From Argyresthia goedartella (lineage: Eukaryota > Arthropoda > Insecta > Lepidoptera > Argyresthiidae), in contig OX463808.1 in NCBI GenBank assembly GCA_949825045.1, positions 25,419,674 to 25,483,673 of the forward strand: a DNA stretch of 64,000 nt, given 5' to 3'. Shown in pieces: positions 21,691-34,326 of the stretch. The position numbers and the translations under genes are program-made. Under the pieces are notes generated by a model. That model saw only the letters and a list, made by a program, of their open reading frames with translations, was not told the origin of the DNA and made no database searches. The first letter of the stretch is position 1; the number at the start of each line of letters is the position of its first letter.

Positions 21691-22351
21691 CCTCTGCCTC
21701 CTCACATGGGTAAAACGAGGTGGTGTTTAGTCTGCGTTTAGTCGCTATGCATTTGCGCATTATTGATACATGAGGTCACTGTCGTCTTTATTATCCACAT
21801 GTAGCTATTAAACGTTTTTCTAGTTCGGCAAAACGCGGACCTAGCTGGACTTCGAGATTTTTTCATGCGAACTTCGTTCTAAACCGTTCTAAATATCACT
21901 AAACATGATGCCTTACGCCCTTTGTGAGGGACCTCACTTACTGCAGAAATAACAGTTCGGCCGTCAGAGGTATGCGGAAATATCTCACCACCACCACACC
22001 AATACGATTAAAATCAGTTAAAGATTCGGCTTTTCTCGGATATCATCGCCTAAATCCGGAGACGGAAATGACACGAAATACATTACCGCGATTTTTTTAA
22101 GGTAGCATTCAATTTGAAGTATCATAAACGCAATGTATAGCACCTGCCAAGGTGATATTACTAACAGGTAGACCTAACAAATTTATTATGCAGAAGTGAC
22201 ATGAACATTCATAACATCTATAACATCTATACATCTATAACATCTATACATGGGACCATCTCGGAAGTGTACCCTATCAAATAGAAAAAGAATTTTGTAA
22301 ATCGGTTCACGTGTCTTTTAGAAATCTTGTAGCATACATACAAAAAAACAT
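21691..22351. other. Noncoding DNA flanking a transposase relic
   Basis: It contains a short tandem of ACATCTATA(AC) units at 22212-22252 and the sequence TGTAAATCGGTTCACGTGTC (about 22296-22315), which resembles mariner-type flanks I associate with lepidopteran repeats. No protein coding was seen. Confidence 0.4.
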
Positions 22352-22971
22352 TCACGTCGAATTGAGAACCTCCTCCTCCTCACTATCACTATCTGAATCA
22401 TTTACATTAATTATAAAGCGCTCGCTAAACACATCTAATTTCTCTTCTTCTGTTAAGAACACATCTTCACACTTTATTGCATGATTACAGACTTTCGTCC
22501 ATTCTTCGGGTCCTAACATTTCAATTTTCACTAACGTTTTATTCATTTCGACATTTTTGGAGGCGACATAGCCTTATAACTGTGCCCATATATTTTCTAT
22601 GGGATTAAAGTCTGGGTGATATGGAGGCAGTCGTATTGCTGTATGTCCATTTTCAGCTAACACTATCCACTCGAAAAACGCTGAAGTGTTCTATGTGGCG
22701 TTGTATTACGCTATACAGTTCCGGTTTTTTGTTATCAGGTGTAAACGGAATATCGTGTCTTATTAACCACTCGATCATGTCCGCCTTTCGAATATTGCTA
22801 TTAGGTGGCCTTTCAACAAATTTGTTGTGGTAAGAAGCGTTATCTATAACAGCAACGCAGTTATCGGGTAAATAAGCTTCTTTTCTAAAATAGTTATATT
22901 TACAATTTACAATTTCACGAGATTGAGCAACAAAAATATTTTTTACCACGCTTTAAATTTTTTGAAGCCAT
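22352..22971 (-). pseudogene. Internally deleted Tc1/mariner-superfamily (IS630-type) transposase
   Basis: Minus strand, ATG at 22971-22969 with MASKNLKRGK, then a frameshift into IFVAQSREIVNCKYNYFRKEA, the N-terminal segment. This joins directly to YLPDNCVAVIDNASYHNKF, which holds the second catalytic Asp (VIDN), so the DNA-binding middle and the first Asp are deleted. Downstream are ADMIEWLIRH, a second frameshift near 22653, then LPPYHPDFNPIENIW with the third acidic residue (Glu of PIEN), an in-frame stop, and the C-terminal helix region with an acidic tail DSDSDSEEEE. I count about 82 residues between the second D and the E, longer than the usual 34-41; one indel makes this approximate. 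It is a dead copy. Confidence 0.85.
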
Positions 22972-24490
22972 GATACACTATTACATATATTTAGTTGAAG
23001 CCATGATACTATTGTAAGTTAATTTTAAATACAAATTTGATAGAATCGAATATTTTCACGAATGAAATTAGCGTTCATAAACATAAATGTATCATATACG
23101 TCACACTGTTTTTATTGACACTAAGAAGGCAGACTGTGAAGATAGTCAATTATTTTTCTTATTTCAATATAAAGGTTTGTTAGTTTTGAGCTACAAAGGA
23201 GGTTTTGTTGCTCATATCGTTCTTGTATTGTATTCAATAAGACAACGATATAATTAAAGGTCATATCTGTAAATTGATAACTCTATGTGAGAGATGAGGG
23301 ATTCACGACAATTTCCGAGGTTGGCCGAATCGTTAACTGATTTTAATCGTTTTGTACTTAAGCCTTATGTACGTCATTAATAACATGTACACACTAGTAT
23401 ATAAACTAGGATTGCATTCCAAACAAATAGACTTGAACTGAGCATTTAGTGACAAGCCTTTTATTCCGCCTCCCGAAGGCTGCCTCCCTGCCGGCAAACC
23501 CTTCATTGAGGATTCCTCAATGGCCATTTCATGTTGCCCACCCAGTGATATCCGCCTTTATCAATATCATTAAAACCATAATGATTTTACAAGATAAACT
23601 TCAGACCACAATGTCTCGTCGGCGATTACGCGTCGCCCAAAGATGTTCTCATTTATTCTCAGAATTCGGAATTCATCATAGTCTGACGTTCTGGTTGTCC
23701 AACTCAGGGCACAATAGATCTAGCCGGGAGCCGAGCCTGGACACATCAATATTCATGAAGGAGCCGGCAGCCCGGCAGTCCTCGCTAACAACGTTACGAG
23801 ACCTAAAATGCTGGCTTGCTGTGCGACTAGGCTAGTTACCTATATATTATAGTTACCATGTTAGTATTGTGCGGAATTCGTACACGAGAATATTACATAT
23901 TTGTGGCTATGTACTTGCGAAAATGGAGTATGTCTTGCGCAAATTGTATACGTATTGTCTTTTGTTTGTCGTGTGGAGCAACGAAGTGGTTATTTGCTCT
24001 TTGGGTGCAACTGAAACATTGCTATCGAATGTTGTGACAAGTACTATGCAGATGTAATAAGGACAATATATGTTTCTTAACTTACTGTGTGTTAGTTGCA
24101 GTTCAAAGATTCATATTTTTGGTCCATGGTGAGATTTGTGGGCAAATATATAACATGCGATACACGGTGTAACGCGCAGCGCCTGTGCGCTCTGTTCCAT
24201 GACGCATGCAATCTGCGACTTTCGGCTCAATATTGATAAGGAGTATCAACTTCTTATAGGCGCTTTTAGTAGGATGAGTAAAAACGCCACCTGTAAGGAG
24301 TTAATTTATCCACATGGCGGCGACTTAGGTCTGTGTCTATGTCGCCGTGGTCGTGTGGAGAAATAAGGCACTTTGTTATAAATTACACAAAAGCCCGGGC
24401 CGTTAAGGCCGACTTTCAATCAAATGTCTAAAGTCAAATAATAGAACGAAACGTTTAACGTGATGCTTACGTGCATAGAAATGATAAACG
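22972..24490. other. Noncoding DNA
   Basis: A 15-bp direct repeat TTGAAGCCATGATAC lies just upstream of the transposase start (about 22962-22976 and 22995-23009). 23440-23780 is moderately GC-rich with a 128-codon frame of no recognisable content, which I regard as a chance frame in possible regulatory DNA. Confidence 0.4.
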
Positions 24491-24899
24491 ACTTGTGTTT
24501 AAACGGTTACCAAAAACGCACCTATTTTACTACCAATAAATTCGAATAGGTAAATGATCACCAAATTGTGTTTGGATAAATGATCACCAAACTTCTTTTT
24601 ATGTTTTGTGTATTTAAGTTTATGTTTTGTGTATTTAAGTTTATGTTTTGTGTATTTAAGTTTATGTTTTGTGTATTTAAGTTTATGTTTTGTGTATTAA
24701 GTTTATGTTTTGTTGTTCTTACATGTTCAAACTAACATGAAGGATAAAAGGGGCTTCGCTTCGCTCATCCCCTTTACCCTTCACCTAAGCATCGGCAGTA
24801 TTTTGCCCTGATATTTTCTGCAACTTTTGGTGATCATTTACCCATTTTGATAAGAAAAAATATTTTGGTGGTCATATTGTTCTCATGATAAACACAAGA
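24491..24899 (+). mobile_element. Non-autonomous inverted-repeat element (copy 3)
   Basis: Ends CTTGTGTTTA (24492-24501) and TAAACACAAG (24889-24898) are inverted. The arms carry GGTAAATGATCACCAAA and TTTTGGTGATCATTTACCC. The centre holds the shared core TTGTTCTTACATGTTCAAAC, GGGGCTTCGCTTCGCTCATC and CCCTTCACCTAAGCATCGGC. Between arm and core a 21-bp unit (TTTATGTTTTGTGTATTTAAG) is repeated about five times (24598-24708), which the 7.2-kb copy does not show. No coding capacity. Confidence 0.75.
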
Positions 24900-26199
24900 C
24901 GTATTGCCCTTGCACCATGGGATCGTCTCGCTACGCTCCACTTCGCTCGGCTGGAGGTTGTATTTCAAGTTATGACCTAACATAACCTAACTGACGTATT
25001 TGCACAGAAAGTGACCTGCAACCGATTCGTATTTTAGTTAAGTTGACTCTGAAAACGAATTGCGCCCTTAATGAACAGCCCGTGCTATTCATTAAGTGCC
25101 TCATTTAACCATTTTACTAGTAATGTGGAAACTATTATAAGTGTGAAAAGTAAAATTATACTGTGTGCTAGCAGCACAGTGTAAGACCATAAATGGTGCA
25201 TCGTATTTTGTTCGGATTTCTCCCTGGAAACGTGCCTCACATATGTTGGGAAACATCACATTCGGTGCACGAATTCCACCACAATCGATAAGAGAGATGA
25301 CCGCTGGACGCGAGTCGAGGGCGACCAGGGGGGTGGGGGGTGGGGGGTAGGGGGTCCCGCCCGATGGGGGCCCGTTATTTGATTAGTCTTACCGAGAACG
25401 AGGTCGCTCACTTAATGGGGCGATAGCTTGTAAGCGGACCATCTACAATTTCTACAATACTACATCTCCGACGATAAGTACAAATGTTCCGCGTCGCAAC
25501 AAAACGAGCATTACCTGTTAAATCTACTTATCTACAAACAATTAAACGTCTCACAGCATGTAAGAGTAGATCCCAAGAAACGCTGAGCCCATCATCGCTT
25601 AATAGACACGCATTTCAACATAAATGAGTTTCGCTTTAAATTAATTAGTAGCACATTTTCCATTATAAGGACAAATGTAAAAGCGACCGCTTAATAGCGC
25701 GGTGGAAAACTCGCTAGTTTTCGCTCACTCGCGAGAATACGGCGAGGGAGGAACAACGAATCAACTCAATCAGTCTTTCTGGCTTTGAGGCCGCGCTTAG
25801 CGCCTAATGCGGGCGAGGTGAGCATTCGACACGAGCGGGTTATTAACGTTTGCCAGATAAGCCGGAAAATAATGTACGCATACGTATTTACACGTATTTT
25901 ATGTAGTTTTTACAAGATTGTAGACAAAGCACAGCTTTAATTAAAAAAAAATATGCGTTGTAAGTCTAAGTAAATGTAATATCAATATTAGTGTACCTTA
26001 AAATCTGAATTAAATAGGAACTTAGTTCTGCAGGCAGGATAAACTTAAGAGAAATAAACCCAGATACCGCTACTGCACTAACGGGGTTAGCATTAAGATT
26101 TGGACATTACAAGAGTGCGAAGATTCTCATGACAGTAATTTGCATAAACTAAAACTTGTAACAGAGTCGTGTAAGGTAAGGTATGTGTCTGTCAGATGC
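24900..26199. other. Noncoding DNA with a G-quadruplex-type run
   Basis: A moderately repetitive AT-rich part (24900-25150) may be an old repeat. A G6-T-G6-T-G6-TA-G5 run occupies 25328-25354. No gene. Confidence 0.45.
25328..25354 (+). other. G-quadruplex-capable tract
   Basis: Four runs of 5-6 G separated by 1-2 nt (GGGGGGTGGGGGGTGGGGGG then TAGGGGG). By the usual four-G-run rule this should fold into a very stable parallel quadruplex. It sits in CpG-rich noncoding DNA. Confidence 0.8.
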
Positions 26200-28320
26200 G
26201 AGGCGGCGAAGTGAAGGTGTGTGGTCGCCGCCCCCGCACACCTTAACTGCCGCCTAGCGCACTTTACGAGCGGGGGATTAACCCGTGTAACGAGATTCAT
26301 TAATTCTTGTCGTTAAAATTTGTCGTTCTCGATTAATAAGGAAGTCCCGAGAGCGGCGGGACGAGGTGGGATGTTATTGTCGCGGGCGCAGCAAACGGCG
26401 CGATCTCGCCCGAGGCTCGCCCACTCGACCCGCGCCAAACTTTACAGTTCCTCCGCTTTATTTACACTATCCAGCAAATTAAACTAGCGCTTGGGAGCCG
26501 GAGAAAACTTCAACAGAACTTTGTTTAATAAGTGGTGCAACAACACGAGTGGAAGAGCAAACGTCGCGTCGGCCACCCGGCCGCCCCGGACTTCTCTCCC
26601 CACTTAACTCTTTGGGACATATTTATACGATCCTCGGGCGACCGCTGCGCCACGAACCCTCCAGAATTAACCTAACGAATCAAAAGAGCCATTAAATAGT
26701 TCCGAGGACGTTTCAGTAGAAGCGATTACGTTATGAATGAAACCCGACCGCAATCTCGATCGATCGCATTTTTGTTGGAAACAAAGAAAGTGGATTCCTT
26801 TGTTATTGGCGCCGGCTTCTTGCGTATGTAATTTTAATGCGGGGTCAATCACGGAGCGATATCGTAGATCTCCGTTGGGGCTGACCGTCCTGTAATGAAT
26901 CGCAGCTGGGAGTGCGCCCGAGCGCCGCCGCTGCCGTCCCGCGCCGCCAACCGCGCTGCCGAATTATTAACACCACTGTATTTACGCCGCAATACACATC
27001 AATTAGTTAGCTCAACTCGCCTTTTCTTTCGAATTGGAGAATTCCACAGACGATGTTAAGTGGGTAGTCTGCGGTACTGAATGTCCACTATTATCTGCTT
27101 AATATTGATGATTACGTCCACTTTGATGTGGTTCGGAGGGCATCTCTAATTCATAAAGAACACCTTGCGGCTTGCGCTGCGGCCGCGTCCCTCCTTAAGA
27201 CTTTTAGGGCGACCTCTGAGGTTGTCTATTTGCTCTACCTGCCTCCAGTCCTCCGGCTCCGCCCTCCTAGATGCTGACCCTCCCTGAAATTGTCCACTAA
27301 GTGTTGATTGCTTGTAAACAAAATGTCCTCTTCAACTGTTTACGTTTAAGTAAATTCTCAACTCTCTACAGGATGTTTCGTAGACCACGAGTCACGAGGC
27401 AAAGTTTTATGGTTGAAACGCCTCATAAATGAAGGGGTACTTCACGTATTTCGCTGAAAAGTGTTTAGTAAAAATAAGACGTTTAGTAACCAGAGGTTAT
27501 GTAATTATTTTCAGACCTACTCGTATATGTGGAAATGATGTGCGCGATAGAAGCCTCCGTCATAAGTGTATGTAGAGAGCGGAGCGCGCGTGGAGGAAAT
27601 TGATAAGACTCGCTCGAACCTTTGCATCTATTGCTCTAAATTTATTGCTGTTTTGGGTTTTTATTGTTTGGTTTTACGGCCTTTCCGTGTATAAATCGTA
27701 CAGATAGAAGATGAATTCACGCTACACCGACCACTAGGAATAATATATCCCATGCCGTAGCAGAAATACCTCCTTTACATACATTAATGGAAATGGCTAC
27801 GGGACTCGAGCTCAATATTTATTCCGGGGAGTGCCAACGATGAGGCGAGCGGACGGACGCTATAATTTTCCTTCTAAATGCCACCCCGCATGCAAAGCGC
27901 TCCGACATAATACGATTTTCATAGAGGTCTGTCAGAGGCGACCCCGACGTCCGATATATCACATGAAATTATACCCGGAGCGAGTTCCAGCGCGCGCGAC
28001 AGGGACGGCGGACAAGAAGCGCTGACCCTCGGCTCATAATGTACGGTCCGGTTAGGTACACGACTTACGGAGAATAGTACCTACGTAGCCTCCGGACCCC
28101 GCGCCCGCACCCCTTGCATGAAATGCTTATTATACGCGGCACGTCCACCCCCCTGCCACCCCCCTCGCTGAAGCCTCTTCTGGCCCACTCGCTCGCGCTG
28201 ACCCGCGCCGCCCGCGACAGGGACGCACGACTGATATTATAGCAAATCGAGGACTGTTGTGTCCGGTCTGCCGGAGGACGACGTAATATATGGCCGCGGT
28301 ATTCCGGGCACATATATTAA
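26200..28320. other. CpG-rich noncoding island group
   Basis: Repeated CpG-rich patches (26190-26280, 26340-26460, 26570-26650, 26900-26960, 27170-27290, 27820-28280) alternate with AATTAA/TTAATTA-type AT-rich motifs. Frames on both strands lack domain signatures. I read this as candidate conserved noncoding or regulatory DNA, not exons. Confidence 0.3.
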
Positions 28321-29589
28321 AAGAGAACTCGCCTCATACGAAAAGATCTTCCACGATGGGAACAAATGGTAAGGAAAATTTTGTCCGTATAATTCATTGA
28401 GATGGAATACGCAAAAACGGAGCGAATAATGTTAGCTATTTTCTTGATGACTTGGCTTTTGTTACAGGGATATTACCGAAGAAGCCAGTCTCAGGCGTAA
28501 CTAGCACTTAAGTCACTGAATGGGTCTTACTACCTATTGTTTTGTCCTATCGCAACGCAATATCAGGCGATCCCAACACAAATAAATTAGGAAAAAACAA
28601 TCGATACTCAATATTTTTAATTTCCCCGCAATAGAGGGTCACACCATAAATAGCAAAAGGCAATCTATATTATGTGCAAGACGCTCCCCCGCCGCATCTT
28701 GGTCAGCGGAATGATCGAAGGCGGAAGACGACAAATGAAGAATGATCACCGCATCGATGCACCGTGGGCGGGCGGCGGCGGCGGCGGTTGGGTGGGCGGG
28801 CGCAGCGCTGCAGGGGGTATGATGCGTCTTAGTAAGTGAGCGATGACCCTTTGAGAGTACTGATTTGATATTGTATCATCTTCGCATGTAAAACTACCTA
28901 TAAAGTACTGACTAAGCTACTGACCTATGGTGGACCTGGAAATCGTAAATACCCGATTTTTGTCACAAAACCATTTCTCAACATATTTTTAAAAGCGTTC
29001 ATCCATAGATCACACGGTTATTATTCTTTAAAGTATAATGAAAAAAAACCAACACGTGGCTATAAGTACCACCTAGAACCTAGACTTAGATTTTGTCTCA
29101 GTGCTTACTGAAATACCTGTAAAATAAAACATAACGCTTATCAGACAGGTTAAAAATATACAACCTATTCCAATTATATATTTTACAATGGTATCACTGC
29201 CGCATTATTTTTAGGAAGCTTATGAAAAAATGGAGTTAAGTCTCGGTGCAAGCATAATTAATTCATCTAGTTCCTAATCGATGCAAATCAGTTGGGCTAT
29301 GTGGAGATAACCTTTATTAATCTGTGGTAAAAAGTCAGAAACTGGACGTAAATAAGGATTTGTGGTCAATATTTGAATTTAAATAAAACCTGTCATCAGT
29401 TTCGCTGACAGGTGGTATAAATATGAAGAATAAACTGATTTCTGGTCACTATTCTTCAACCATGGGGAAAATCATAATTTCTAATACAAATTATGGGAAG
29501 TCTACATACCAAATATCCAAAGAACTGTTACTAACAAGGTACATACAGTCAATCATCTAGCATTACAACACAAATCAGTAACATGTTTT
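28321..29589. other. Noncoding DNA with a (CGG)n run
   Basis: A short run of CGG triplets lies at about 28770-28787. The rest is AT-rich and unassigned. Confidence 0.4.
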
Positions 29590-30375
29590 AAGAAGACCGG
29601 CCTTACCTGCTCACAAGTGACGAAGAGGACAGGGTTCTGGAGAAAAAAATAAAGAAAATCATGGTGCCCGAGCAGGAGACTTCACTGTGCAACGACGGGA
29701 CATGATCCAGAAAGATGTTTCAGTCGACACTTGCAAGAGAGTCCTCGAGAGAATGGGGTACGGTTTTTACACAGCAAAATAAATGCCTTTACTGACTGCC
29801 CTACAAAAGAAAAAAAAACGGGCAAGTGTGAGTTGGACTCACACGCCGAGGGTTCCACGCAAATCGGATTTGATTGTAAACATACTACAAATTTACGGTT
29901 TTTAGATTTTTTACTTTACTTGTGGTGTAATTCCTAGCTTGGTGTCATATTTCATGATTCATGTAGGCGGGAAGTACCCTATAGGTTTTGATTTCCTTGT
30001 GAATATCAAGCAATTTCAGCAAAATGGGGCGGTATCTTCTGATTGCCTTAGATAAGTTTGTTTTTTTTCACAACTTTAATAGACCACAGACTTGACTAAT
30101 CGAAACGGACGGACAGATGGACAGACAGACGATCAACGAAGTCATCCTATAAGGGTTCCTTTTTTCCTAGGGACGGAACCCTAAAAAGATTAAAATCCGC
30201 TCGTAAACATCAGAACTGGACTTCAGATCAGTGGCGTCAAATAATATGGGTAGATGTATCGAAATGTGAGGCGATTGCTGGCGACCAACGAAAAAAGATC
30301 GTCAGAAATAAAAGTGAGGCACATCATAAGGACTGCATCAAGCGAAAAGTGAAGTTTCTAGCATCAGTAATGCTA
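29590..30375 (+). pseudogene. Tc1-like transposase relic, split by a younger element
   Basis: The left part (29590-29800) reads with stops and frameshifts as the Tc1 N-terminal helix-turn-helix to linker region, ending VDTCKRVLERMGYGFYTAK then LLTALQK. The right part (30186-30370) resumes with KSARKHQNWTSDQWRQIIWV, where Tc1 proteins carry the first catalytic Asp (WxDES-like; here WVDVSK), followed by KSEAHHKDCIKRKVKFLASV. The catalytic remainder is missing. The gap holds an unrelated non-autonomous element. It is an old, dead DD34E-type transposon. Confidence 0.75.
29800..30186 (+). mobile_element. Non-autonomous mariner-like element inside the Tc1 relic
   Basis: It begins near ACGGGCAAGTGTGAGTTGGA and ends with a run of CGGACGGACAGATGGACAGA and AGGGACGGAACCCTA. 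The sequences at 47.1, 52.9 and 53.5 kb share these ends or the body (ACAAATTTACGGTTTTTAGA and CCCTATAGGTTTTGATT tracts). The interior has no supported ORF. It is the only copy here with both ends, and its insertion disrupts the Tc1 relic, so it is the younger of the two. Confidence 0.75.
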
Positions 30376-33300
30376 AATCAAAAGTAGTTTGACATATTGT
30401 TGGACAATGACTGAATAGTCTTTGATCCTACCGAAATCGTATCGAATGTATAAACTTATTAATTTACCATTTTGCAGAGTGTGTTTTGGCGTGCTTCGCC
30501 AGTCTAGTGAGAGTTCGCAGCCGATAATTAGCACAGTGCGCAAGCAATTTCTCACTGATCGAATTGAAACGCCACGAAATGTCAAACATAAGGAATCGTG
30601 ACTTTCGGCCACTGATTAGAAGCTAAATGTGAACAACGCCTTACTCTCTTTCAACATCTGTTTTCAATTTAGACATATTTTCTATCAACTCGTGTCTGTC
30701 TCAACTGAACCAACATGGTACTGCAAATGGCCCAGACTACTTTGATACGATGTATCTCCCCGTAGGGAAATATCTGAACACTTACATCAGAATAAAAAGC
30801 AGAGAGTCCACCCATCAGATTACCACGTGTGTCATGCTATGAAGATTGATGAGAAAAAAGATAATCTTCCTTCCTCTGATAAAGTGGCATTTGATATATA
30901 CTCGTTTACCGACCACCTACGAGGGTCGTCGCAGGGAACCAACTTATATCTAAAGAGAATATACCCTATTTAAAAAGATTGCAAAATAAATCGAAACTCC
31001 GAAGAGCTTCGTTTTCCAATAGATTCAATAATATTTATTTCCATGTAGGAATCTGCTTATGAACACGATCACGCCCTCGCGATAAACGGCGAGGGGGCAT
31101 CCGGCCGCACCTTCTAAGCGAATTTAAATAAAATCGACTTACAAAATCCCTCGGCGATCTCGCAGAAATATGTGTCAGGAGAGATTTGAGCGGAATAAAA
31201 ATTCCTAAGAATAGCAGCCGGGGGCGTCCTGCTGCTTTATTTAACGGGTGTCGCAGGGTATAATCTTCAAGAAAAATTCGATATTTAAATGAAGCGGATC
31301 CCCTCTGATACCAACATTTTTGAGAGGAAATTTAATCTTGGGAATTCGCGAATCATGTTTGGCTGTCGGGAAAATTAATGTAGGAATTCGACATACTTGT
31401 ATAATTTGTACTCTTTAGTCTCGCGAGGGCAATCTAAATCAAACAGTGTTTGGTTTCCTTATATTATGCCACAGGGAAATTTCATTCGTAAAATATTATG
31501 CAACGGTTATATATTTTTTATATTCGATTTGGAGGCATAAATTATATTATTTAAATTTTTATTACTCCTTTTAAATCCAAAAGCTAATGGAACATTTCAA
31601 CGCCGTTAATTTGAATTATATTACAATTATACGCGGCCCCGTGTTAGACATTAATCAAACATACATATCGCCATAACTCAAATATATTCAGCATCACTTC
31701 GCCACATAGAGAGTAAACATTTCACCTCATATGAGGGCAGAGCGAGTGGGGGCGTCGCGTGCGCAGGCTCGCTGCCACAACACAGGGTCCACGCCACGCG
31801 CCGGACACGCGCCGTACATCTCTAATTGCCCTTCCATAGGGATTGTGACAATATTGGACAATGTAGTGAAAATAACACCGTGCTATTCGGTACTATAACT
31901 GAGCCGACAATAATCTCTCATTTTAATAAATAAGTGAAGGCGGAGTCGCGCGATTTGTTACCGTTTGGCGGGTGCTCATTGTGTTTTTAAGCAATGATTA
32001 CGCTCCACAATAGATAGTGTTAATAGCAGACACCCTCACCGGCTTAGTCAGTATATTTGTACAAAACTACAATGTAATGTTTTAGACGGTATCTCACAAA
32101 TTGTATCAAGCCAAAAATGTTACGAGAGAGGCATTTTTTCCCACCATTACGACCGAACTTAAGCAGCGACAAGAAGAAGTGCCGCCTAGAGAAATAAAGA
32201 GAGCAAAGCAAATGAGAAGAACTCATTTGGGCGGCCGCTGAATTGTGTTCGAGAGGATAATAAAAAGGGAAGCCATCAGTGACACGCACAATAAGCATCA
32301 ACCTCAAGAATATCATAGATAACGGCGGAGAGCCGCCCGCGCCGCGCCGCCGGGACCTCATTAGGGGGCCGCAGGGAAATTAAAAAGAAAGCAAGAACTT
32401 GGACTCGATTGCGGCGCAGGAAAACGAGCGACCTTCCGCTCATAACATTACATACAGCCGCTCGATTTTCCGGACAATTATTATTTTGTGGGGCGTAAGA
32501 CGCTCCCGGAAAAGTATTTAATGGCAGACTGGAGGCTGAAGGCGGACGATTCGAGGCATAAATCAGTCTGGAGCAGAGATGAATGTAATTACCGGCCGGA
32601 CGGGACAAATCGGATCCCCACCGGGTGTGATTCGTTTGCCACGTACCGCGGCGGCGGCGGCGGCGGTAGCGAGGTTTCTTCATTGTTTACTTACATTAAA
32701 AATATATATATATATTCTTTTTCTCTTTTGCCTTGATCACTTTAGGTGTGTGTAAACTGATCATGTTATGTATACGGGTATTGCCATCTAATCAGTTGCT
32801 AGGAATAGTTGTAGACATATAGAGGTGACTTCGAAGATACCTTTTATTCCAGAGTTTTAAGATAACTGCTGCAGCATTATTATGTGCATGAAATAACAAT
32901 CAATTTCGTCCTGTGAAGAACTTGTTTTTGAACTTACTCAATTTGCAAGAAAAAAGAAACCTATAGAAATCTTGCGTTTATGCAAAACAAAAGCAATCAA
33001 GCCCCCGACGAACAGAAGAAATGAGCTTCATTAAACGACGGAATGAAAACTTTAATAATGTAAGATGCAGAGACTCGACAAAAAATACTTAAGAAAATCT
33101 GACGACATAAAGGCCCTTGTAACCGGGGACTCGCCGTAAAATCATTAAGATGCTAATAAAAACTTCCTTTTGTTGCGCAGGGTCGGAGTCGGACGGCGGC
33201 GACGAAAAAATATTCAAATAAAAACTCAATCGAGAGAAAGAGGAGAGAGACGCCGCGCCGTCCATGATTATTCTTCAAAACATAATGAAAGAGAATTAAT

Positions 33301-34326
33301 GTAAATATTCTTTTTACTTGGAACTTTCCGCCCTCCGGAAAGTTTTATTTTACGGCGCGTCGTTTAACAACCGTCCGTACTTATTGACATTCAATTCGGG
33401 GGGAAATTGATTTATGAAGATTGTCGCCTTAATTGGGAAGATTTTTCCGATTTGGGGAGGTGGATTTTATAACGAAGACAAATGAGTAACGTGCTCGGTG
33501 ATTCCGCCATTACGTATTCATTTCCGTGTCGACGTCGGGTGTATGTGAACAATAGTTGTGTTATTGTTTTACTGCATTATCGAGGGGCCGAGGGCGTCAG
33601 TGTCACGTGACGTCACAGTGTGCACGCGCAGCCCCTCACTGCAGCTGCAGCGAAAACTGCGACAAGCGGAACAAATGTCGCGTTTTTTATTCATTACCGA
33701 ATAATCGATCGCTGGCAAACACATAATGCATTAGTATAAAACATATGCGTAGGGCGAACTACTAAATAAGGTACGGACCAGTTTTAAATATCAATATATG
33801 ATATATTTTTTATTTAGAAATATATTTTGTAATTATGTGATGACCTATACGAACGATGTATGTACCTATGTTTCATCAACTACCGTAAGATTCGGTGTCT
33901 CGTAAACTCTCGACTTGTTTCTCCAATTACCTGTGATAAGTTATATGGGGTCCCGCGGCTAATCAAGCGAGATACGAGTAACATACCCTTTTACTTGCCA
34001 GTATTTTTCGGGATTTGGGATAAAATATCCGTAAATAATTGAAAACGCTGAAGGAAGGGCGCCAGGGCGTTCTCGAAGGGTCCAGCGAAGGTCCGGCACC
34101 TTTTTACGGTCGATAAAAATAATAAGTCGATGCGCCCCGCCGCCCTCCCCCCCCCCCCTAGTCCCCTTCTACTGCCCACCCCGCGCCCATCCGCCTACCG
34201 GAGAACTTCCGCCCACTTTTTGGTCACGTCATTTTTTCCAGCTACTGATGTACCTATGTCTTGGGGTCTTTTATATTTACTCATCTTATTTGAGTCTGTT
34301 GTAGATATGAGTTTGTGTGAGTGTGA
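30376..34326. other. Noncoding DNA, partly CpG-rich
   Basis: 31190-32660 alternates AT-rich and CpG-rich patches, including a CGG run at 32647-32666. 33180-33700 does likewise. A frame of 135 codons at 32276-32683 (minus) is arginine/proline-rich with no domain, probably chance. A 12-C run lies at 34147-34158. No gene supported. Confidence 0.35.
33603..33616. promoter_or_regulatory. Overlapping E-box and CRE palindrome
   Basis: TCACGTGACGTCAC contains a perfect E-box (CACGTG) overlapping a perfect CREB/ATF site (TGACGTCA), next to CTGCAGCTGCAG, all in CpG-rich DNA. The composite is less likely by chance than either site alone, but function is inferred only from motifs. Confidence 0.35.

Noticed and set aside
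23449..23835. 128-codon plus-strand ORF
   Set aside because: No recognisable domain, no promoter or splice context; better explained as GC-rich noncoding DNA with few stops.
32276..32683. 135-codon minus-strand ORF
   Set aside because: Low-complexity arginine/proline-rich product of a CpG-rich tract, open frames on both strands, no motif.
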